A DNA stretch of 64,000 bases. Source: Stieleria magnilauensis (GTDB lineage Bacteria > Planctomycetota > Planctomycetia > Pirellulales > Pirellulaceae). Location: positions 4,190,394 to 4,254,393 of the forward strand of contig CP036432.1 in NCBI GenBank assembly GCA_007753675.1, written 5' to 3'. Below the pieces are notes generated by a model that was not told where the DNA came from, did not search any database, and was given only the letters and a program-made list of their open reading frames with translations. A program made the translations under genes and the position numbers. Below are positions 58,359 through 64,000 of the stretch, piece after piece (the first letter of the stretch is position 1; each line of letters opens with the position of its first letter).

Positions 58359-61319
58359 CTACAGCGGCCAAATGCCAAGGTGTTGGGAAACCAAGTAATC
58401 CCGTCCGCCGGTCAAGTCGCCGAGCGATTCGTTGCTCCCGTCGGGCCACGTCACGTTGACGTCTTCCAATGTTTCGACGCCCGGCACCGCCACCACGATG
58501 CACGCTTCGTTGGCGCACTGGAACCCGTTTCCGGTTAGCAATGATTGTTCAATGGTTCGGTCGTTCGCGGTGAACCGGACCCGTGCGCCGATCGCGTCGC
58601 GATGCGTCGCGGTGGCCCGCAAGAAGAACCGCGTCTGCTCGGCCGATGTCTCGGATCGATTGATCAACAGCGCCACCGGATCGAATAGATGTGTGACGAT
58701 CAAGTCGGTGCGGCCATCACGATCGGCGTCGAGCGTCGCAACGGACCGGGCCAGTCGAGGCCGAATGAAATAGTCACCCAACGAGTCCGCATCCCTCTCG
58801 CTCCATCGGCCGCGCCTGGCCTGCTGCAAGAGCTGGGGAAGTTGCCGAAACGATCGTCCTTCGAATTCAAAGTCGTCGATGTCACCGTTGGCAATAAACA
58901 CTTCCAACATGCCGTCATTGTCGACATCGATCCACTGGATGCCGTAAGCGAGCATCGGTTTGGAGGAATCCGCAAAGCCGGCGGCTTGGGACGCATCGGA
59001 CCACACGCCCGGGCTGTCTTGCCGGTAGAACGTATTGTGATCATCGACGAAATGCGTCAACAAAAAATCGATGTCGCCGTCGTTGTCGGCATCTGCCGCG
59101 GCGATGCCCATCGAGGCCTGGGCGACGGAGCGACGGTTCAGCGCCAATCCACGCACGGCGGCTTGATCGGACAGCCCGAACGCGGGCGTCTGGTCCGATT
59201 TCGCCCAATAATGATTGGCCGTCATGTCGTTGGCCACATAGGTTTCCAAACCGGGACGGCGATCGAAGTCTCCAATCACCAGGGCGAATCCGCGGCCTGG
59301 TTCGTGCGGCCCGAACCAGTCGGTCGCGTCGGCAAACGTCCCATCACCATTGCCGACCCAAATCCGGTCGGGTTCGGCATCAAAGGCCATCGGGTTGCAC
59401 GATCTGGCTTCACCGATCGACTCGACCACACAAGGCAATTGCAACGGTTCTTCGCCGCGGCAGTAACCGACTTCGTAAAGATCGGCGTGTCCATCTGCAT
59501 TCAAATCGGCGATCGCGACCGACGTCGTCCAACCACTTCCGCTGAGTCGACACGACGCGGTGACATCACGAAACGTCCCGTCGCCGTTGTTTTGATACAG
59601 ACGGTTTTCTCCGATGTTGGCAACCAAGACGTCCGGCCAACCGTCGGCGTTGTAATCACCGACCGCGACGCCTTGGGAAAACCCACGATCCAGCAGCGCC
59701 GAGAAGTCCGTGACGTCGGAATACTCACCTGCCAAGTTTCGATACAACCGATTGGGCCCGGAATCCTCGCGACGGGGCGTCCCATCCATCACCGTCAAAT
59801 AGGTATCAGGCCAGCCATCCAGGTCAAAATCCACCACGCCCGCCCCGCCCGCCCCGGATTGATAAATCATCAGACCGGATTCGGCGTCGCCGGTCTTGTC
59901 GAGGGCACAAACGTGATCGAGCGATCGCGCTGCCGCTTCGTCGCGAAACCGCAGATTTCTGTCCGAGTGTTCCTCCATCGGCGGCGTGGGAGACCGATCC
60001 GAGCGATGCCAAACCATCGCCGGAAAAGAAGACAGGTCGACGTTCGCCGACACCGTTTGCTCGGGCAATTGCCACGGCGTCGAACCGGTCAACCGATCGC
60101 GGATCGCGCGGAAGGTCTTCTCGAACTCGGGATCGGGATGCTGTTTCATCGTCGCCCCGATCATCAACCAATTCGTCGCCTCCCACCGTCGCCCCAGTTG
60201 TTCCAGCGTCAGCGCGAGATCGACGACGGTGGATTGGGAATCAAGGTCCCAGCTGCTCAGCGTTGCCAGATGACTCCGCAGTGCGGCAATTTTTTCGCCG
60301 CGGCGGGCGACACGTTCCGCCTGCTCGGTGCGTCCCAATTGGGTCAACGCACTGGCCAGCCCCTGAAGCGCCTCGAGATCGTTCTCGTTCACTCTCACCG
60401 CCGACCAATAGGCGCGCGCCGCTTGGTCGACCGATCCGTGACGTGACGCCCAGTTACCCGCCGCCATCCAGTATTGCGAGTAAGTCTCGATGTCCCCGGG
60501 CAACGATTGGCTCCATTGTTCCACCGCAACGGTCTTGTTCTGTTCCACCAATGCCCGACCATACAGGGCGACGGCCGGGGAGAAATCGGGGTGCTGCCTG
60601 ACGACCGCCGCGAGCGTTTGTTCAACTGCATTCCAATCGGACTCGGCGGCGTCGTGTTGAGCCAACGAAAACACCGGGCGAAGGTCTTCGGGGTTGCGAC
60701 GCAGTGCCGATTTGCACGTCTCGTCGTGAGTCTGCGGACGTGTCAGGTCGGCCAAGATCAGTAGGATGGCCTGGCTGCCGTGCTTGTGTTGGACCAGCCA
60801 TTGAAACTGCTCGGCGGCTTCGTCTTGCAAGCCGACGCGGGCAAGAAAACTGGCCAGGTTCTGTCGGATCTCCAATGCCTCGGGATAGTCTTGGACTGCC
60901 TCACGCAAAACCGCAATCGTCTCGAAGGGGCGTTCCGCGGTGATCGTCGCCCCCGCCCATTTGAACCACAACTCCTTCGTCGGTTTGCCCTCTTGCACTT
61001 CCCTTGTTGCTCTGGCTGCCGCCTCATAGAACCCGATCGCGGCGGCCGCATCGCTTGCCTGGATCGCACCATCACCGGCCATTTCCAGGGCTTGGGGATC
61101 GTCGGGGTGCTGTTGCAGATACCGCCGGATCACTTCGCGAGCGGCATCGAATTGCTTGGTCGCGATCAATCGACGCGCATTGTCCAAATCAGCCCCCAAA
61201 ACCTGCGAGTCTGGATCGACACCCTCGCGGCCCACTTCTGTGGCCGAGCGGTCGCATCCGTTGCAAAACGCGAGCACTAGGGACAGACACAAGGACAGCG
61301 GTCGCAGGTTGAGTTCCAT
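58359..61319 (-). CDS. Lipoprotein with TPR and FG-GAP/UnbV domains
   Basis: 986 residues. Lipoprotein signal LRPLSLCLSLVLAFCNGCDR. The N-terminal half (about 40-390) is made of TPR helices, e.g. AREVIRRYLQQHPDDPQALE and ALEIRQNLASFLARVGLQDE. The C-terminal half (about 470-880) has FG-GAP/VCBS blades with Ca-binding DxDxDGxxD loops (VVDFDLDGWPDTYLTVMDG, AVGDYNADGWPDVLVANIGE, AAADADNDGDIDFLLTHF). The last 90 residues are an ASPIC/UnbV domain (RDAIGARVRFTANDRTIEQS, VNVTWPDGSNESLGDLTGG). Such TPR-UnbV proteins are abundant in planctomycetes and are thought to act in surface binding. Its start is 14 bases after the stop of the preceding gene. Confidence 0.88.
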   Translation of the reverse strand: MELNLRPLSLCLSLVLAFCNGCDRSATEVGREGVDPDSQVLGADLDNARRLIATKQFDAAREVIRRYLQQHPDDPQALEMAGDGAIQASDAAAAIGFYEAAARATREVQEGKPTKELWFKWAGATITAERPFETIAVLREAVQDYPEALEIRQNLASFLARVGLQDEAAEQFQWLVQHKHGSQAILLILADLTRPQTHDETCKSALRRNPEDLRPVFSLAQHDAAESDWNAVEQTLAAVVRQHPDFSPAVALYGRALVEQNKTVAVEQWSQSLPGDIETYSQYWMAAGNWASRHGSVDQAARAYWSAVRVNENDLEALQGLASALTQLGRTEQAERVARRGEKIAALRSHLATLSSWDLDSQSTVVDLALTLEQLGRRWEATNWLMIGATMKQHPDPEFEKTFRAIRDRLTGSTPWQLPEQTVSANVDLSSFPAMVWHRSDRSPTPPMEEHSDRNLRFRDEAAARSLDHVCALDKTGDAESGLMIYQSGAGGAGVVDFDLDGWPDTYLTVMDGTPRREDSGPNRLYRNLAGEYSDVTDFSALLDRGFSQGVAVGDYNADGWPDVLVANIGENRLYQNNGDGTFRDVTASCRLSGSGWTTSVAIADLNADGHADLYEVGYCRGEEPLQLPCVVESIGEARSCNPMAFDAEPDRIWVGNGDGTFADATDWFGPHEPGRGFALVIGDFDRRPGLETYVANDMTANHYWAKSDQTPAFGLSDQAAVRGLALNRRSVAQASMGIAAADADNDGDIDFLLTHFVDDHNTFYRQDSPGVWSDASQAAGFADSSKPMLAYGIQWIDVDNDGMLEVFIANGDIDDFEFEGRSFRQLPQLLQQARRGRWSERDADSLGDYFIRPRLARSVATLDADRDGRTDLIVTHLFDPVALLINRSETSAEQTRFFLRATATHRDAIGARVRFTANDRTIEQSLLTGNGFQCANEACIVVAVPGVETLEDVNVTWPDGSNESLGDLTGGRDYLVSQHLGIWPL

Positions 61320-61332
61320 CATCCAGCCTGAA

Positions 61333-62859
61333 TCAGCGGGTGAAGCCGTCACGGAACTGGAAGGCGTATAGATCGGCGTCCTTCATGACAAAGCGGAGGC
61401 GGACAGGGCGGCCGGCGAGAGGGGACACGTCGGGGCCGGATTTCCAGGAAACCACGCGTTGGATTTCGTTGCCGATCTGCTCGCGAGATTCGGCGAGCGT
61501 GAAGCCGGGGATCGGCGTTCCGGAAGCGTCTTGGATCTCCACGCGAATGCCGCCGGCGGCGGAGGTGGCAAAGTTGAGCGCCAACTGCGATCCGCTAAAC
61601 GCCAGCGGCTTGGTGACCAGTTCCCCGCCGTGATAATCGGCTTGGGCCGACGCGAACCCGTCCAGCCGCATCGAATAGCGGCGCAGATGGGCCGTCGGTT
61701 GCGCGTAGTCCTGGTTCAGATACATCGACATCTCCGTCGGCCCGGTTTGCACGACGTTCAATGCCGGGTAGTTCGTTCGCGACACCCAGTTGTGAGCCCC
61801 GATCCCCGGTCGCACGAAGCTGCTCAGGAAGGTGCGGTCGTAAACGTCGCTTCCCGGCCGTGAGGTCATCAGGATCGCATCGGACGTGTCCTTGAAGTAA
61901 CGCGGATTGACGTGGATCGCCTGAGCTTGCTCGTCGGTCAACACCTGTCTGCCCGGCATGAAACGGGCGGCGATGGAGACATACAAATGCGGGGCGCGAA
62001 AATACGGATGCGTTTGGTTCGTGTACAAGTGCTCGATCGGTGCCTCGCCGCCGCGATGTCGATACCCCATCAGCACCGGCGCCGACCACTGGACGAAATC
62101 GTCGCTGACCGCCCGCGCGATGCGACGAATCTTGTCCTGGAAGACGCGGAAATAGCAGACGTACTGTTGTTCCGCCTGCGACCAGAACGCCAGGTTTTGA
62201 GAGTCGAAGAAATGGGGATAGGCAACCTGGTCACTGGGGATCACGGGTTGTTCGCGCAGCTTACGCCAACGCGTTCCGTCGGCGGAAACCCAGGCGATCA
62301 GACCGCTTTTGACGGTCCCGCCGAGTGCTTTGAAACGCTCCTCCGCCGGGACGCCTTCGCGCGTGTCCAACATCGGGCAGAAATTATGCGTGACCGGCGC
62401 GGCGTCGGCCAACACCACGTTGTTCTCGCGCGTCCCCTGGACTTCGAACAGTCCCAAATTCGGCTTGGTCCACTCGATGCCGTCGGTCGACTCCGCGTAG
62501 CAAGTCGTCTCGGCACGGTTGCCATCCTGGCCGGCGACGCCGAGACCACGATAGTACAGTCGCAAGCGGTCGCCGTCGCGAATCACGGTCGCATAAGCAC
62601 TAAAACCGCCTTCCCATGGCTTGTCAAACGCCAGCACCTGACCTTCGTCACGCGGCCGATGCATCACCAAGTCGACATCGTCGCGCGTTTCGATCAAGGC
62701 TTCGTCGACAAACAGCTCGCGTCGCGAACCGATCTCGTGGACGTTCGGCAACGGGTCTGCGGCGAAGGTTCGGCGGGGCATTGAACCGGTTGCAGCAATG
62801 ACCGCCGAAGCACCCGCTGATTGCATCCAGCGGCGACGAGAAAGCGAATTCAAACTCAT
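61333..62859 (-). CDS. Tat-exported protein with five-bladed propeller, glycosidase-like
   Basis: 508 residues. N-terminus LSRRRWMQSAGASAVIAATG is a Tat signal. The body contains RRELFVDEALIETRDDVDLV, LRLYYRGLGVAGQ, TTCYAESTDGIEWTKPNLGL and AVSDDFVQWSAPVLM, repeats typical of GH32/43/62/68-type five-bladed propellers. A beta-sandwich end (PVRLRFVMKDADLYAFQF) follows. I see no clear catalytic triad, so the activity is not assignable. The gene is followed at 14 bases by the TPR/UnbV lipoprotein, so the two may work together at the surface. Confidence 0.7.
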   Translation of the reverse strand: MSLNSLSRRRWMQSAGASAVIAATGSMPRRTFAADPLPNVHEIGSRRELFVDEALIETRDDVDLVMHRPRDEGQVLAFDKPWEGGFSAYATVIRDGDRLRLYYRGLGVAGQDGNRAETTCYAESTDGIEWTKPNLGLFEVQGTRENNVVLADAAPVTHNFCPMLDTREGVPAEERFKALGGTVKSGLIAWVSADGTRWRKLREQPVIPSDQVAYPHFFDSQNLAFWSQAEQQYVCYFRVFQDKIRRIARAVSDDFVQWSAPVLMGYRHRGGEAPIEHLYTNQTHPYFRAPHLYVSIAARFMPGRQVLTDEQAQAIHVNPRYFKDTSDAILMTSRPGSDVYDRTFLSSFVRPGIGAHNWVSRTNYPALNVVQTGPTEMSMYLNQDYAQPTAHLRRYSMRLDGFASAQADYHGGELVTKPLAFSGSQLALNFATSAAGGIRVEIQDASGTPIPGFTLAESREQIGNEIQRVVSWKSGPDVSPLAGRPVRLRFVMKDADLYAFQFRDGFTR

Positions 62860-62999
62860 GGCAACTCCTTGTCGTGAATCGAGTGATCCAGCAGTTTACT
62901 CGTTCCGCGGACGCAAAGGTTGCGTCCATCGAGTCGCCGAAAATGGACTGGTCAAAAAATGGACTGGTCAAAAGATGGGGACGTCTGGGTTGAGATGTT

Positions 63000-63704
63000 T
63001 CAGGACTCAGCCAACCGCATCAAGCCGTCTTCCATTTCATACCGGGTGTCGAAGACGTCCAGGGATCGATGGTCGTGGGTGACGACGATGACGGCGGCTT
63101 GCTGTTCGTGGGCGACCTTGGCGAACAGTTCCATCACTTGTCGGCCGCGGTGGCTGTCCAGCGCCGCGGTGGGCTCGTCGGCCAGAATCACGCTGGGGTG
63201 GTTTGCCAGCGCGCGGGCCACGGCGACGCGCTGTTGTTGGCCGCCGGAAAGCATCGACGGCAAGTTCTCGCCCCGATCGCCGACGCCGAGATAGTCGAGC
63301 AACTCCTGCGCGCGGGTGCGGGCCGATTTGGGCGTGTCGCCGTTGAGCTGCATCGCGATCTGCACATTTTCGCGGGCGGACAAAAACGGGATCAAGTTCG
63401 ATTTTTGAAACACAAATCCGAGGTGTCGGCGGCGAAACGATCGCAGATTGGTGTGCGGGACGTCGCCTTCGACCACCAACTTGCCGCCGATCAACACGCG
63501 TCCCGCCGTCGGCGGGTTGATCAGGCCGACGGCGGTCAGAAACGTCGACTTGCCAGAACCACTCGGCCCCAACAACGCCACCACTTCGCCGCGATGCACC
63601 TGCATCGAAACGTCGCGCATTGCGACGACTTCGGTATTGCCGCTGCCGTAGATCTTGGTCAGCCGGTCGGTTTCGATGGCCAACGTTTCCCCGGCATCGC
63701 TCAT
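63000..63704 (-). CDS. ABC transporter ATP-binding protein (MacB/DevA type)
   Basis: 234 residues from the Met ending at 63704, which overlaps the permease stop as ATGA. Walker [21 protein letters not shown] near residue 40, signature [19 protein letters not shown] near 142, Walker [19 protein letters not shown] and His switch VVTHDHRSL. The close fit to DevA/LolD/MacB-type ATPases and the FtsX-like partner point to export or extraction of a lipophilic or protein substrate. Confidence 0.93.
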   Translation of the reverse strand: MSDAGETLAIETDRLTKIYGSGNTEVVAMRDVSMQVHRGEVVALLGPSGSGKSTFLTAVGLINPPTAGRVLIGGKLVVEGDVPHTNLRSFRRRHLGFVFQKSNLIPFLSARENVQIAMQLNGDTPKSARTRAQELLDYLGVGDRGENLPSMLSGGQQQRVAVARALANHPSVILADEPTAALDSHRGRQVMELFAKVAHEQQAAVIVVTHDHRSLDVFDTRYEMEDGLMRLAES

Positions 63705-64000
63705 GACAGGGCCTCGTTGGGCGAGATCCGCAGCGCTTTCCAAATCCCCAGCACGCTGGACAAGATCGAGATTCCCAGCACGATAGCGGCAAGCTGTATC
63801 AAGTCGGGTTGCGTCACCAGGACGCGTCGGGGAAACATCGGAAACACCTTTTGCCCGACCAGGTAGGCGATCGCAAACCCGAACGCACCCAACAACAACG
63901 CTTGCTGCAGAATCAAACCCAAAATCACGGTGTTGGGGGCACCGATTAATTTCAACAGCGCGATCGAATGGATCTTGTCCAGCGTCATCGTGTACAGGAT
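63701..64000 (-). CDS. FtsX-like ABC permease (5' part outside window)
   Basis: The last 99 residues of a permease; the frame runs off the window edge. It contains the conserved KIHSIALLKLIGAPNTVILG region of MacB/FtsX/DevC permeases and two membrane segments (LILQQALLLGAFGFAIAYLV and LAAIVLGISILSSVLGIWKA), ending RISPNEALS, the usual P-x-E-A-L C-terminus. It pairs with the overlapping ATPase gene. Confidence 0.9.
   Translation of the reverse strand: MLYTMTLDKIHSIALLKLIGAPNTVILGLILQQALLLGAFGFAIAYLVGQKVFPMFPRRVLVTQPDLIQLAAIVLGISILSSVLGIWKALRISPNEALS

Noticed and set aside
58689..60446. A 585-residue plus-strand open frame opposite the TPR/UnbV gene
   Set aside because: It has no domain and no signal peptide, and follows the codon pattern of the minus-strand gene in mirror.

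Overview
The window is a 64 kb chromosomal segment of a planctomycete, most likely a Pirellulales-type (Rhodopirellula-like) bacterium. The evidence is the density of lineage-typical families: paired DUF1501 and DUF1549/DUF1553 proteins, a DUF1559 pseudopilin-like protein with its small lipoprotein, a TIGR03067 protein, a surface protein with an N-terminal LEPR-XLL-like motif, PQQ-type beta-propellers, a Cys-type sulfatase, and a planctomycete-type bacterial microcompartment (BMC). G+C is roughly 60 percent. No rRNA, tRNA or CRISPR array was seen.

Layout. 1-6.5 kb: the end of a GNAT acetyltransferase, then a minus-strand operon of DUF1549/1553, DUF1501, an ECF sigma factor and its probable membrane partner. 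7.5-15.7 kb: housekeeping and envelope genes (C39-like peptidase, RNase III, FabH, a signal-peptidase-like protein, a lipoprotein), then a dense repeat cluster and a regulatory-fold carboxypeptidase-like protein. 15.9-19.7 kb: an intact IS630-type element inserted exactly at the proS stop codon, proS, and a PfkB kinase.

20.0-28.8 kb: a complete BMC operon under a DeoR regulator. It holds two hexamer proteins, three pentamer proteins, PduL, acetate kinase, a CoA-acylating aldehyde dehydrogenase, a class II aldolase, a malate/lactate dehydrogenase-like enzyme and an unassigned cargo-like protein. Together these can turn fuculose-1-P or rhamnulose-1-P into DHAP plus lactaldehyde, then lactate and ATP, with an internal NADH sink. 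A divergent SDR and a sulfatase-acetylesterase fusion beside it suggest a supply of deoxysugar from sulfated, acetylated polysaccharide.

33.5-45.6 kb: a tight nine-gene minus-strand operon that I do not recognise as a described system. It encodes a fused NuoE-NuoF flavoprotein with extra Fe-S clusters, a GltD-like FAD/Fe-S protein, a NapH/NosR-like membrane polyferredoxin, a Tat-type four-cluster ferredoxin, a small Cys-rich Tat-like protein, an NHL propeller and three PQQ-type propellers. It looks like a redox conduit between cytoplasmic NADH and the cell envelope, and it is the best candidate here for an undescribed system.

46-64 kb: stress-type small proteins (Usp, DUF1328, TIGR03067, MgtC), an aldehyde dehydrogenase, a heparinase II/III-like lyase, a metzincin-like protease, a dienelactone hydrolase, surface and pseudopilin-like proteins, a TPR/FG-GAP lipoprotein, a Tat-exported probable glycosidase and one end of an ABC exporter. 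Scattered between genes are short non-autonomous palindromic elements; one 132-bp family carries clear 9-bp target duplications.
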